From positions 372,001 to 436,000 of the forward strand of contig CAVSKL010000003.1 in NCBI GenBank assembly GCA_963728475.1: 64,000 nt of DNA, in the 5' to 3' direction. Position 1 is the first letter of the stretch; each line of letters begins with the position of its first letter. A model generated the notes under the pieces. It worked only from the letters and a program-made list of their open reading frames with translations, ran no database searches and had not been told where the DNA came from. Source of the stretch: CAVSKL01 sp963728475 [NCBI: Candidatus Eiseniibacteriota bacterium]. Its GTDB lineage: Bacteria; Eisenbacteria; RBG-16-71-46; JABDJR01. The translations under genes and the position numbers were made by a program. Positions 42,801 through 50,510 of this stretch are shown here, one piece after another.

Positions 42801-43210
42801 TGCGCGCCGCCTCCGAGGCCTCGGCGCGGATCGGCGCGTTGCAACAGGCCTGGCTGGAGACCCCGAACGCCGATCCCGCGCTCCGGGACCGGGCGCAGGC
42901 GCTGATGAACCGGCTCGAGGACATCCAGGTCAAGCTCACCGGGGACCCGGTGCGCTCCGCGCACAACGCCCCTCAGCCTCCCTCGATCAGCGGGCGGGTG
43001 TCGGACCTGGTTTACGGCGGATGGAACTCGACCGGAGCGCCCACCGGAACCCAGCGCGACGCCTACTGCTACGCCGCCCAGGAGTTCGCGCCGGTTCTGG
43101 GTGATCTGCGCACGCTGGTCGAGACCGATCTGAGGGGGCTCGAGAACGAGATGGAGGCGGCGGGGGCCCCCTGGACTCCGGGCCGGGTTCCGGTCTGGAA
43201 GCCGGAGTAG
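39893..43210 (+). CDS. Sortilin/VPS10-like Asp-box (BNR) repeat exoprotein
   Basis: 1105 residues with a signal peptide (RTMLAFLFASAVAAAPNAAAG). Repeated Asp-boxes are visible from about 60 to 740 (VDGGKTWKQ, TDGGATWNK, EDGGKSFHR, EDGGKNWRK, GDGGKHWVQ), forming one or two ten-bladed propellers. A Lys/Glu-rich helical stretch lies near 803-830 (LKEKRQAEEKKAEKAKSK), then a beta domain starting ILLTVTDEDRN-like and a helical tail. Proteins of this kind are widespread in Acidobacteria, Gemmatimonadota and related groups and are often annotated as glycosyl hydrolases without proof. TTG 39893 has GGAGG seven bases upstream; ATG 39905 is the alternative. Confidence 0.85.
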   Translation: MNRTMLAFLFASAVAAAPNAAAGKAPEKGKAEETGPWKAATFTGLAFRSIGPALTSGRISDLAVDPTNHDVRYAAAASGGVWKTGDAGVTWTPVFDHEGSYSIGCVTVDPNRHLTVWVGSGENNSQRSVAYGDGVYRSVDGGASWENMGLKNSEHIGMIVVDPRGSDTVYVAAQGPLWGPGGDRGLYKTVDGGKTWKQALKVDENTGVSDIALDPRDPDVIYATSYQRRRRVWTLIDGGPGSAVYKSTDGGATWNKIDRGLPAVDLGRIGLAVSPVNPDVVYALVEASDGKSGFYRSEDAGSHWKKRSDYSSSSPQYYQEIVADPVDVDKVYSMDTFIMVTEDGGKSFHRMSARNKHVDNHLLWIDPTRPAHMINGCDGGLYETRDGGENWLFFANLPVTQFYKLDVDNDQPYYNVYGGTQDNNTLGGPSRTASASGIVNSDWFVTTGGDGFQSRVDPADPDIVYSESQYGGLVRYDRKNGERVDIQPQPAPGKPPLRWNWDSPLIVSPHAHTRIYFAANRLFRSDDRGDHWTAVSPDLTRQIDRNRLTVMGKVWTPEAVAKDASTSFYGTVVSLSESPAAEGVLYAGCDDGLIQVTEDGGKNWRKIERVDGVPDGTYVSYLAASRFDGNTVYATFDNHKNADFKPYVARSADLGRSWTSISGDLPARGSAYCLAEDSKDPNLLFVGTEFGVFFTGDGGKHWVQLKGGLPVIAVRDLAVQARENDLVLATFGRGFYVLDDYTPLRGLTPAQLEAGPALFPVKPAWTYVERRPLGGRGKASQGDAFYTAPNPPFGATLTYYLKEKLQTLKEKRQAEEKKAEKAKSKAESAPPYPGWDELTAEAREPKPEVLLTVTDEDRNVVRRLTGATDSGFHRVSWDLRYPPSTPVREPHGGGEEEEFGRGPTGPMAAPGRYTVSLARRVEGKETPLGEPRTFEVRPLGTSTLPPADRDSLLAFERRTARLQRAVLGAVRAASEASARIGALQQAWLETPNADPALRDRAQALMNRLEDIQVKLTGDPVRSAHNAPQPPSISGRVSDLVYGGWNSTGAPTGTQRDAYCYAAQEFAPVLGDLRTLVETDLRGLENEMEAAGAPWTPGRVPVWKPE

Positions 43211-43381
43211 CCGCGGGAACGGGTGGCGGCCCCCCGGGACCGCGGGCTCCGGGCGGGGAGCCGCCCGGCCCGGGGCCCGGATTTGCTAGAGTTGTCCGCT
43301 CCGGAGGTGAGGCCGGCGGAAGGACCCCGACCACGGTCCCCGTCGCGATCCCCCTCCGGGTTTGCATGGAGGAACCTGCTC

Positions 43382-43846
43382 TTGCGTCGTCATCCGCTCA
43401 TTCTCGTTTCTCTCGGTCTGGCCGCGGTGCTGGCGGCCGGCGCCCTGGGTACCGGCTGCTCCCGGGGGGGCAAGGACTCCGGCTCCGGCGAGAGCCTCAT
43501 GGGAACGGTGCCCGGCTACTACAAGGCCTCGGGGTTGACCAAGCTCCCGCGGATCGCCTCCTCGGACCCGCTGGTCTATCCCGACGCCGTCCGGAGGAAG
43601 GGAGTCCAGGGCCGGGTCCTCATCCGGATGCTCGTTTCCGCCAGCGGCTCCATCGACTCCGTGCAGGTGATGGACGAGGTCCAAGGATACCCATCCCTGA
43701 CCCAGGCCGCTCTCGAAGCCGCCCACAGTTGGAAGCTGGAGCCGGGGGAGCTGAACGGGAAGCCGGTCCCCACCGAACTCATCGTGCCGTTCGACTTCAA
43801 GATCAACGGACCGATTCCTCCGGACTCGCTGGACACCGATCCCTGA
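43382..43846 (+). CDS. Lipoprotein with TonB C-terminal domain
   Basis: 154 residues from TTG 43382, which has GGAGG nine bases upstream. The N-terminus RRHPLILVSLGLAAVLAAGALGTGC is a lipoprotein signal with lipobox GTGC. After a short Ser/Gly linker comes a TonB_C-type domain (about 60-145): YPDAVRRKGVQGRVLIRMLVS, SGSIDSVQVM, ALEAAHSWKLEPGELNGKPV, and a final beta strand VPFDFKI. No Pro-rich periplasm-spanning region is present, so classical energy transduction is unlikely. It stands alone, 171 bp after the Asp-box gene, ending at a hairpin. Confidence 0.82.
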   Translation: MRRHPLILVSLGLAAVLAAGALGTGCSRGGKDSGSGESLMGTVPGYYKASGLTKLPRIASSDPLVYPDAVRRKGVQGRVLIRMLVSASGSIDSVQVMDEVQGYPSLTQAALEAAHSWKLEPGELNGKPVPTELIVPFDFKINGPIPPDSLDTDP

Positions 43847-43858
43847 CCGCGCGAGGAA

Positions 43859-43887
43859 GAGCCGGCCGCGATCGCGCCGGCCGGCTC
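43859..43887. terminator. Palindromic terminator-like element A, convergent gap
   Basis: GAGCCGGCCG (43859-43868) pairs with CGGCCGGCTC (43878-43887) around nine bases, 12 bp past the TonB-domain gene. The minus-strand MBL gene ends at 43967, so the gap is convergent and the element could act on both strands. The right arm and the 25 bases after it closely resemble a second copy at 55568-55607. Confidence 0.55.
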
Positions 43888-43966
43888 CTGCGGACAGGTC
43901 CGGGAACGAGGTATCTCCGGGTAGCGCGGGGCGCACGATCCCGAAGCGGGACCCGGGTCCCGATGT

Positions 43967-44995
43967 TCAGCCCGGATTGAACGCAGCCTCGGCCTCCGCC
44001 CGCACCAGGTCCTCGCGATCCTCGTAACGCGGCGAGAAGTGGATCGGCTCCAGCACCCTCACCCCCGCCGCCCGCGCGATCTCGCCGGCGGCCCGGGCGG
44101 TGAGGTGGTTCTTGCGCTCGGCGTGGCCGCGGTCGGCGTGGAGGAACGCGGCCTCGGCGAAGAGCACGTCCACCCCCCGGACCAGCTCCGTGATGCGCCC
44201 GCGATTGGCCGGGGTGTCCCGCACGTCCACCACGTATCCCAGCCCCTGGCCGGGCACGATCCGGACCGCCCGCTCCACCAGGTCTCCCAGCCGCACCTCG
44301 CGCCCGGTGAACCCGGCGCCGTCCCGCCATCGCGCGCGAAGCACGGTGCCGGCGCCCGCCCCGGCCAGGATCGCCGCGCGCGCCTCGCGCAGCCAGGGCC
44401 CGACGCTCAGCCCCATCTCCTCCAGCCGGCTCTTCCAGAAATTCACGTGCTCGCGCTCCCGCACCGCGAACCCCAGGCAGGGGATGTCGTGATCGAGAAG
44501 GGCCGCCCGGGCTTCGAGCGCGCCGCGATTGAAGAGCACTCCCCCGGGCAACGCGACCTCCTCCGAGGCCTCGGCGGGGAAGCCGGCCCGGAGGCGGAAC
44601 ACGGCGCGGCGACCGGCCGGATCCATCCCGGCGCCGCCGCCCGGGCCGACTTCGGTCACCGTGAAGGTGAGATCCTCCTCGTAGCGGTGGGCCACGTTCC
44701 AGGTGTAGGCGGCGAGCTTGTGGCCGACCTTCTCGATCATCCCCGGCGGCCCGAACACCCGGAGCGAACGGCCCCGGCCCAGGGCCAGCCGCAGGAGCCA
44801 GTCGAAGTCCTGGAAGTGGTCCATGTGGGGGTGGGTGACGAAGATCTCGGTCACCCGGAGGAGCTTGCGGGGTGGAAGGCGGCGGAGATTCCCCAGGTCG
44901 AAGAGGAGCGCCCGTCTCTCGTACTGAACGTCCACGTAGAGGACCGGATCCTCGAACGGGCCGTTGACCAGGTGGGGATGAAGAAGAGGTTTCAT
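43967..44995 (-). CDS. MBL-fold metallohydrolase, RNase Z-like
   Basis: 342 residues. The metallo-beta-lactamase motif II reads THPHMDHFQDF (His-x-His-x-Asp-His form), preceded by a strand with LLFDLGNLRRL, and a later LFAEAAFLHADRGHAERKNHLTA supplies further metal ligands; PIHFSPRYE near the C-terminus gives the last His. This pattern is that of the RNase Z/ElaC-like group, although tRNA 3'-processing is not certain because the flexible arm differs. I prefer ATG 44995 (AAGG eight bases upstream); ATG 45010 gives five more residues. Confidence 0.82.
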   Translation of the reverse strand: MKPLLHPHLVNGPFEDPVLYVDVQYERRALLFDLGNLRRLPPRKLLRVTEIFVTHPHMDHFQDFDWLLRLALGRGRSLRVFGPPGMIEKVGHKLAAYTWNVAHRYEEDLTFTVTEVGPGGGAGMDPAGRRAVFRLRAGFPAEASEEVALPGGVLFNRGALEARAALLDHDIPCLGFAVREREHVNFWKSRLEEMGLSVGPWLREARAAILAGAGAGTVLRARWRDGAGFTGREVRLGDLVERAVRIVPGQGLGYVVDVRDTPANRGRITELVRGVDVLFAEAAFLHADRGHAERKNHLTARAAGEIARAAGVRVLEPIHFSPRYEDREDLVRAEAEAAFNPG

Positions 44996-45106
44996 GCGCG
45001 GTGCCTTCATCCCATGATCGCACGCCGGGAGCGGGGAGGGGACCGGGTCCCGGAACCCGGAAGCGCGCAGTCACTTGTGGCGCACGGGCTTGGGTCAAAT
45101 AACCCC

Positions 45107-45137
45107 TTGACCCGGCCTCGGTCGTTTGTGGTATAAA
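45107..45137 (+). promoter_or_regulatory. Extended -10 promoter for the MarR-AblAB-ABC operon
   Basis: TTGACC (45107-45112) and TATAAA (45132-45137), the latter preceded by TGG to give an extended -10 (TGnTATAAA); spacing is 19 bp, somewhat long. A short palindrome GAATGATTC lies just downstream (45150-45158), where a MarR-type repressor could block elongation. The transcript would carry about 100 bases of leader before the MarR ATG. Confidence 0.55.
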
Positions 45138-45242
45138 CATCAGGACACGAATGATTCTGACTGAAATGGCATCGGCCCCGGGGTGGGGCGGAGCGGCGCG
45201 CGCTCCCCGCGGGGGGCGAGCGAATCGGGGGGAGCCACGGAG

Positions 45243-45773
45243 ATGGAGGATGCGGCGGTGAAACCCAGGGGCGAGTCCCCCGCCGGTTCGCGCTACGACG
45301 TGCGCATTCTCCAGGCGCTCCGGCGGATCATGCGCGCGGTGGAGATCCACTCGCACAAGCTTTCCGCCACCTACCGGGTGACCGCTCCCCAGCTCGTCTG
45401 CCTCCTGGCCCTGCGGGACGACGGCCCCCTCACTCCCACCTCCATCGCGCGCCGGGTGTCGCTCAGCGCGAGCACGGTGGTGGGGATTCTCGACCGCCTG
45501 GACGAGAAGGGGCTGGTGCGGCGCGTGCGCGACACCCACGACCGCCGCCTGGTCCTGGTCTCGGTGACCCCGGAAGGGGAGCGGGTGTGCCGCGAGGCCC
45601 CCTTGCCCCTTCAGGGAACCCTTGCCGAGGCGCTCACGAACCTGTCCGTCGACGAGCAGGCGCTGATCGCCCGGTCGCTGGAACGCGTGGTGGACCTCAT
45701 GGAAGTGGGACATCTTCCCGCCGCGCCGTTCCTGGAGAGCGGCCCCATCGACGCCGATTCCGGCGACAGGTAA
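45243..45773 (+). CDS. MarR-family transcriptional regulator
   Basis: 176 residues with a winged-helix core: LICL-type helix VTAPQLVCLLALRDDGPLTPTSIARRVSLSASTVVGILDRLDEKGLV (in pieces, about 50-100) and the wing RDTHDRRLVLVSVTPEG. ATG 45243 follows GGGGGAGCCACGG. It is the first gene of an operon with ablA (21-bp gap), so it probably senses an osmotic or metabolite signal and controls the beta-lysine genes and itself. The ligand is unknown. Confidence 0.88.
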   Translation: MEDAAVKPRGESPAGSRYDVRILQALRRIMRAVEIHSHKLSATYRVTAPQLVCLLALRDDGPLTPTSIARRVSLSASTVVGILDRLDEKGLVRRVRDTHDRRLVLVSVTPEGERVCREAPLPLQGTLAEALTNLSVDEQALIARSLERVVDLMEVGHLPAAPFLESGPIDADSGDR

Positions 45774-45794
45774 GACCGAGAGGAGAAGAGATCG

Positions 45795-47285
45795 ATGAAC
45801 GCCAAGGACGCCGGTGCCCTCGTGGACGCCGCCGAAATCACCGCGCCCGTGACCGTGGCCGAGGTCCTGGAATCGGCGGACCGGGTGCCGCAGCTCCAGG
45901 CCATCGCCGGGGTGGAGGTCCCCGAGCCGCTCAAGGAACCGGTGGAAGCCGCCGACCTGGCCCACCGCCGGCTGGACGAGAGCGAGTTCTGGAGGCGGAT
46001 CCCCGCGTTCCGGAAGGTCTCCCGCGAGGAGTTCCTGGACCACCGGTTCCAGAACCGGCACAGCGTGACCCGGGTGGAGGATCTGGCCAAGCTCGTCCGC
46101 GACCTGGTGAGCGGGGAGTTCCTGGACGACGTGCGGCGGGGGATGGCGGCGGCGCCCATGAACATGCGCCTCTCGCCGTATCTGATGAGCCTGGTCGACT
46201 GGAGCGCGCCCTACGAGGATCCGCTCCGCATCCAGTTCATTCCGGTGGCCTCGACCCGGCTCCCCAACCATCCCAAGCTGGAGCTGGACTCGCTCCACGA
46301 GCAGGACGATTCGCCCACCCCGGGCCTGGTTCACCGCTACCCGGACAAGGCGCTCTTCCTCCCCCTCGACGTGTGCCCGGTCTACTGCCGCTTCTGCACC
46401 CGGAGCTACGCCATCGGCGGCGACACCGACACCGTGGACAAGGTGAACTACCGCCCGGTGGAGGCGCGCTGGGAGAAGGCGTTCGCGTATCTCGCCTCCC
46501 GCCCCGAGGTCGAGGACGTGGTGGTCTCGGGCGGGGACGCCTACCACCTGCCGCCGGCGCGGCTCAGGAAGATCGGCAAGACGCTGCTCTCCATTCCCCA
46601 CATCCGGCGCATCCGCTTCGCCACCAAGGGTCCGGCGGTGATGCCGATGAAGATCCTCACCGACCGGGCCTGGACCGAGGCCCTGGTGGAGGTGGTGGAC
46701 TTCGGCCGCCACCGCTCCAAGGAGGTCGCCCTCCACACCCACTTCAACAGCCCCCGCGAGATCACCGCGATCACCCGCGAGGCCATGGACCTGCTCTTCC
46801 GGCGCGGGGTCAAGGTGCGGAACCAGAGCGTTTGCATCCGCGGGGTGAACGACAGCCCCGGGGCCATGATCTCCCTGGTCAAGCGGCTCTCCTACCTGAA
46901 CGTCCAGCCCTACTACGTCTACCAGCACGACATGGTGAAGGGGGTGGAGGACCTGCGCACCCGCGTCGCCGACACCGTGGAGGTGGAGCGCCACGTCCGA
47001 GGCGCCACCGCCGGTTTCAACACCCCGACCTTCGTCACCGACGTGCCGGGCGGCGGGGGGAAGCGCGACGTCCACAGCTACGACCACTACGACGAGACCA
47101 CCGGGGTGAGCGTGTACCGGAGCCCGTCGGTGGACGAGGAGAAGGTCTACCTCTACTACGATCCGATTCCGCTCCTCCCCGATGAGGGGCGCCGCCGCTG
47201 GGCCGATCCCGCCGAGCACGAGAAGATCGTGGGCGAGGCGCTGGCCGCGGCCGGCCTCGGGGACCTGACGCGGGCGGTGGAGTGA
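45795..47285 (+). CDS. ablA: Lysine 2,3-aminomutase (KamA-family radical SAM)
   Basis: 496 residues. The radical-SAM cluster motif is CPVYCRFCTRSYAIGG (about 196-211), and VVSGGDAYHLP, LHTHFNSPREIT and VRNQSVCIRGVNDS are hallmark KamA segments around the SAM and PLP sites; the PLP lysine is expected near KRDVHSYD. Family members move the alpha-amino group of lysine (or glutamate) to the beta carbon. With AblB directly following (TGA then ATG, no gap), the product is very likely beta-lysine for the osmolyte N-epsilon-acetyl-beta-lysine. It is longer than typical AblA (about 420), with extra residues at both ends. GAGGAGAAGAGATCG precedes the ATG. Confidence 0.92.
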   Translation: MNAKDAGALVDAAEITAPVTVAEVLESADRVPQLQAIAGVEVPEPLKEPVEAADLAHRRLDESEFWRRIPAFRKVSREEFLDHRFQNRHSVTRVEDLAKLVRDLVSGEFLDDVRRGMAAAPMNMRLSPYLMSLVDWSAPYEDPLRIQFIPVASTRLPNHPKLELDSLHEQDDSPTPGLVHRYPDKALFLPLDVCPVYCRFCTRSYAIGGDTDTVDKVNYRPVEARWEKAFAYLASRPEVEDVVVSGGDAYHLPPARLRKIGKTLLSIPHIRRIRFATKGPAVMPMKILTDRAWTEALVEVVDFGRHRSKEVALHTHFNSPREITAITREAMDLLFRRGVKVRNQSVCIRGVNDSPGAMISLVKRLSYLNVQPYYVYQHDMVKGVEDLRTRVADTVEVERHVRGATAGFNTPTFVTDVPGGGGKRDVHSYDHYDETTGVSVYRSPSVDEEKVYLYYDPIPLLPDEGRRRWADPAEHEKIVGEALAAAGLGDLTRAVE

Positions 47286-48182
47286 ATGGGAGCCCGGCGA
47301 CGACGGACCGCGGTCCCCACCCGGCGGTTCACCCTGGATCTCCCCTCGGGGGAACGCGACGCGGTGGCCGACCCCCACAACCGCCGCCTCAAGGTCTACG
47401 GCCTGATCGACAAGGACGCCCAGGGGTTGAAGCCCAAGTCGCTCCTCGAGGCCGCCTCGGAGGGGGACGCGCTCACCAAGCTCACCCTCTACGCCCGCCC
47501 CGGCGAGCCCGTCGTCTGGAGCGACCACGGCTTCCGGGAAGAGGCCCGGATCCGCGGGTTCTTCGGCGACGACGCCGACGCGGTGCTCTGGGCCGCCTAC
47601 ACCGACTCCGCCCGCGCCCGGGCGGGTGACGCCGGGGAACTCGACCGCGTGGTGGAGACCGCGCGGGGGAAGGGTCCCGCCCGGCCCGCGCTTCCCGAGG
47701 GGTGGCGGAGCGAGCCGGCCTCGGAGAACGACGCCGGGGAGCTGAGCGACCTCCTCGCCTTCGTCTTTCCCGACTACCCGAGTTCGATCGACCCCGGCCA
47801 CCTCGCCCGGCAGATCCGGATGCGGGCGAATCTCTTCCGCTGGGTGCGGGACGGCGACGGGGAGATGGTGGCGGCGGCCTCGGCCGAGATCGACCACCGG
47901 CGGCGGTCGGCGGAGATGACCGACTGCGCCACCCGCCCCGAGGCGCGCGGCCGCGGGCTCATGGTGTACCTCCTGCGCGCGCTCGAGGACGATCTCGCCG
48001 CCGGCCCCGGCATCACCGGTCTCTACACCCTGGCCCGGGCGGGGGAGGTGGGGATGAACTGCGCGTTCGCCAAGCTCGGCTACGACTACACCGGGCGCCT
48101 GGTCAACAACTGCCGCATGCCCGGCGGATGGGAGTCCATGAACGTGTGGTGCCGGTCCGGCGTTGCCTGGGAGCGGAACTGA
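47286..48182 (+). CDS. ablB: Putative beta-lysine N-acetyltransferase
   Basis: 298 residues. A family-specific N-terminal half (DPHNRRLKVYGL, ALTKLTLYARPGE) precedes a GNAT domain with TDCATRPEARGRGLMVYLLRALE as the acetyl-CoA loop. The end reads TLARAGEVGMNCAFAKLGYDYTGRLVNNC, then WESMNVW, the signature of AblB. It acetylates the epsilon amino group of beta-lysine with acetyl-CoA. The ATG directly follows the ablA stop. Established in methanogenic archaea and a few bacteria as salt-stress genes. Confidence 0.9.
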   Translation: MGARRRRTAVPTRRFTLDLPSGERDAVADPHNRRLKVYGLIDKDAQGLKPKSLLEAASEGDALTKLTLYARPGEPVVWSDHGFREEARIRGFFGDDADAVLWAAYTDSARARAGDAGELDRVVETARGKGPARPALPEGWRSEPASENDAGELSDLLAFVFPDYPSSIDPGHLARQIRMRANLFRWVRDGDGEMVAAASAEIDHRRRSAEMTDCATRPEARGRGLMVYLLRALEDDLAAGPGITGLYTLARAGEVGMNCAFAKLGYDYTGRLVNNCRMPGGWESMNVWCRSGVAWERN

Positions 48183-48186
48183 GCCG

Positions 48187-49719
48187 ATGACGCGCGGGCT
48201 CCGGGCGGTGCTGGCGCTGGCGGTCGCGATTCCGGGGCTCGTCCTGGGGGCGCCGGCGTCCCGCGCCGAAGCCCCGCTCCGGCTCGCCATGTCCGGCGCG
48301 TTCCGGCCCTTCTCCAGCACCGATCGCGAAGGGACCCTGGTCGGGTTCGACGCCGACGTCTCCCGCGAGGTGGCGCGCCGGCTCCACCGCGAGCCGGTCC
48401 TGGTCCAGACCGACTGGGCGGGGATCCAGGCCGGCCTGCACGCCGGGAAGTACGAGCTCATTTGCGGCTCCATGGCCATCACCCCCGCGCGGCTCACCAC
48501 CATGGACTTTTCGCTCCCGTACTACGTGAGCGGGGCGCAGGTGTTCGTGCGCCGGGGGATGACGTCCTTGCAGGGGGCCAGGATCGGGGTTACCGAGGAC
48601 TCCACCTACGAGCGCTGGATCCACGACCACCCCGCCGACTTCCCCGCCGCGGAGGTGCTGCGGTTCGGGAGCGAGGCCGGGATCGTGGCCGCCATGAACG
48701 CGGACAAGATCGACGCCTTCGTGTCGGACCGGATCGTGGGCGGTTTCTACGTCCAGCAGGGGAGCGCCGGCGGCATCGTCCCCCTGGGCGGCCTGCTCTA
48801 CCGCGAGGCGTGCGGGATCGCCGCGCGGCAGGACGAGGGAGCGCTGGTGCGCCGGGTCAACGCCGCGCTCTTCGCCATGATCCAGGACGGCACCTACGCC
48901 CGGATCTACCGGAAGTGGGTGGGGAGCCCCCCCGACCTGGACGTGCTGCTGGGCGCCTGGGGCAGGTTCGCCCCCATCGTCCCCGCGGTGGGTGCGGACG
49001 GGACCGAGGCTCCCGCGAGCGCGAAGCCGGCCTTCGCCGAGCGGGTGCGGGGCATCGTGCCGCTGCTGGCCCGGGGAGCGGTGCTGACCCTGGAACTCTC
49101 GCTCTCGACCGCGGTGCTGGCGCTGGTGCTCGGCTCGCTGGTGGGGGTGGGGACGGTCTCGGGGACGGGCTGGATCCGCGCCGTCGCCAACGCCTACGTC
49201 TGGGTGATCCGGGGGACGCCGCTCCTGGTCCAGCTCTTCATCAGCTACTTCGCGGCGGCCACCGCGGTCAATCGCCTGGCCGGGACCGAGGTGGTGGGGG
49301 CGTTCGGGGCGGCGTTGATCGCGCTGGTGGTGAACACCGCCGCCTACAACGCCGAGACCCTGCGGGGCGGGATCAATGCGGTGCCGCGCGGCCAGTGGGA
49401 CGCGGCGGCGTCGCTGGGCATGAACCGGGGCAAGATCCTTCGCCGGGTGGTGCTCCCCCAGGCCTTCCGCGATTCGCTCCCCTCGCTCGGCAACAACCTG
49501 GTGGTCCTGATCAAGGACACCTCCCTGGTCGGCGCCATCACCCTGATCGAACTCACCTACGCCGCCCGGAACGTGGTCTTCCAGACCGGGCAGCCGTTGC
49601 TGCCGTTTTTGCTCGCCGCGGGGTTCTACCTGGTCATCATCTCCGGGCTGACCCTCGCGGTGAACGCCTGGGAGCGGCGGCTGGGCCGCTCGCGGCAAGC
49701 GGTGGGGAGTAACCTGTGA
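48187..49719 (+). CDS. Amino-acid ABC transporter: substrate-binding protein fused to permease
   Basis: 510 residues. A signal sequence (LAVAIPGLVLGAPASRA) leads into a family-3 solute-binding domain (about 30-270; GFDADVSREVARRL, DWAGIQAGLHAGKYELICG, MDFSLPYYVSGAQVFV). This is joined to a HisM/GlnP-type permease (about 300-500) with the coupling motif EAA-like NAETLRGGINAVPRGQWDAAASLG. Such fusions are known for polar amino acids. ATG 48187 lies four bases after ablB, so the transporter is in the osmolyte operon; it may import lysine, the AblA substrate, or the osmolyte itself (inference). Confidence 0.9.
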   Translation: MTRGLRAVLALAVAIPGLVLGAPASRAEAPLRLAMSGAFRPFSSTDREGTLVGFDADVSREVARRLHREPVLVQTDWAGIQAGLHAGKYELICGSMAITPARLTTMDFSLPYYVSGAQVFVRRGMTSLQGARIGVTEDSTYERWIHDHPADFPAAEVLRFGSEAGIVAAMNADKIDAFVSDRIVGGFYVQQGSAGGIVPLGGLLYREACGIAARQDEGALVRRVNAALFAMIQDGTYARIYRKWVGSPPDLDVLLGAWGRFAPIVPAVGADGTEAPASAKPAFAERVRGIVPLLARGAVLTLELSLSTAVLALVLGSLVGVGTVSGTGWIRAVANAYVWVIRGTPLLVQLFISYFAAATAVNRLAGTEVVGAFGAALIALVVNTAAYNAETLRGGINAVPRGQWDAAASLGMNRGKILRRVVLPQAFRDSLPSLGNNLVVLIKDTSLVGAITLIELTYAARNVVFQTGQPLLPFLLAAGFYLVIISGLTLAVNAWERRLGRSRQAVGSNL

Positions 49720-50492
49720 GCGAGCCTGCCGTGCCCGCGACCCCGCCCGAGATCGAGGTGCGCGGGCTCCGGAAGCGCTTCGGCGCCCTGGAGGTGCTCC
49801 GGGGGGTGGACTTCGAGGTCGCCCCTCACGAGGTGGTGGCGCTGGTGGGGCCGTCGGGCTCGGGCAAGAGCACGCTCTTGCGCTGCATGAACCTGCTCGA
49901 GATCCCCGACGGCGGCGTCCTGCGCTTCGAGGGGGGCCCGGTGGAGTACGGCACCATGTCCTCGAGGGCGATGGCCGCCCACCGCACCCGCATGGGGATG
50001 GTGTTCCAGCACTTCAACCTCTTTCCCCACCGCACCGCGCTCCAGAACGTGATCGAGGGGCCGGTGCACGTGCTGGGGCGGCCGCGCCGCGAGTCCGAGG
50101 CCCGCGGGCGCCGGCTCCTGGACGAGGTCGGCCTCGGCGACAAGGTCGACGCCTGGCCGTCGCGGCTCTCCGGCGGCCAGAAGCAGCGGGTGGCCATTGC
50201 GCGGGCCCTGGCCATGGAGCCGGCGGCGCTGCTGCTGGACGAGGTGACCAGCGCCCTCGACGTGGAGATGATCTCCGGGGTGAACGACCTCCTGGCCAAG
50301 CTCGCCGCCGGCGGGATGACCATGGTGGTGGTCACCCACGACCTCGCCTTCGCCCGCGGGGTGGCGCGGCGGATCTGCTTCATGGACGAAGGGCGGCTCC
50401 TGGAGACGGGGACGCCGGAGGAGGTGCTGGACCGCCCGCGCCACCGGCGGCTCCGCGACTTCCTGGGCTCGGTGCTCTCGCTCCGGGGGTGA
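49716..50492 (+). CDS. Amino-acid ABC transporter ATP-binding protein
   Basis: 258 residues with Walker A GPSGSGKST (about 46-54), Q-loop FQHFNLFPH, signature LSGGQKQR, Walker B ALLLDEVTSALD and the switch His in VVVTHD. GlnQ/HisP type, the usual partner of polar amino-acid permeases. GTG 49716 overlaps the permease stop (GTGA). Last gene of the MarR-ablA-ablB-transporter operon; converges on the DUF2339 gene with an 18-bp gap. Confidence 0.95.
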   Translation: MSEPAVPATPPEIEVRGLRKRFGALEVLRGVDFEVAPHEVVALVGPSGSGKSTLLRCMNLLEIPDGGVLRFEGGPVEYGTMSSRAMAAHRTRMGMVFQHFNLFPHRTALQNVIEGPVHVLGRPRRESEARGRRLLDEVGLGDKVDAWPSRLSGGQKQRVAIARALAMEPAALLLDEVTSALDVEMISGVNDLLAKLAAGGMTMVVVTHDLAFARGVARRICFMDEGRLLETGTPEEVLDRPRHRRLRDFLGSVLSLRG

Positions 50493-50510
50493 CCGGGGTC
50501 CGGACGCCGG

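Noticed and set aside
43803-48503. Antisense frame of 1566 codons
   Set aside because: It runs across the MBL, MarR, ablA and ablB genes with composition typical of GC-rich shadows, and reads in register with no known family.
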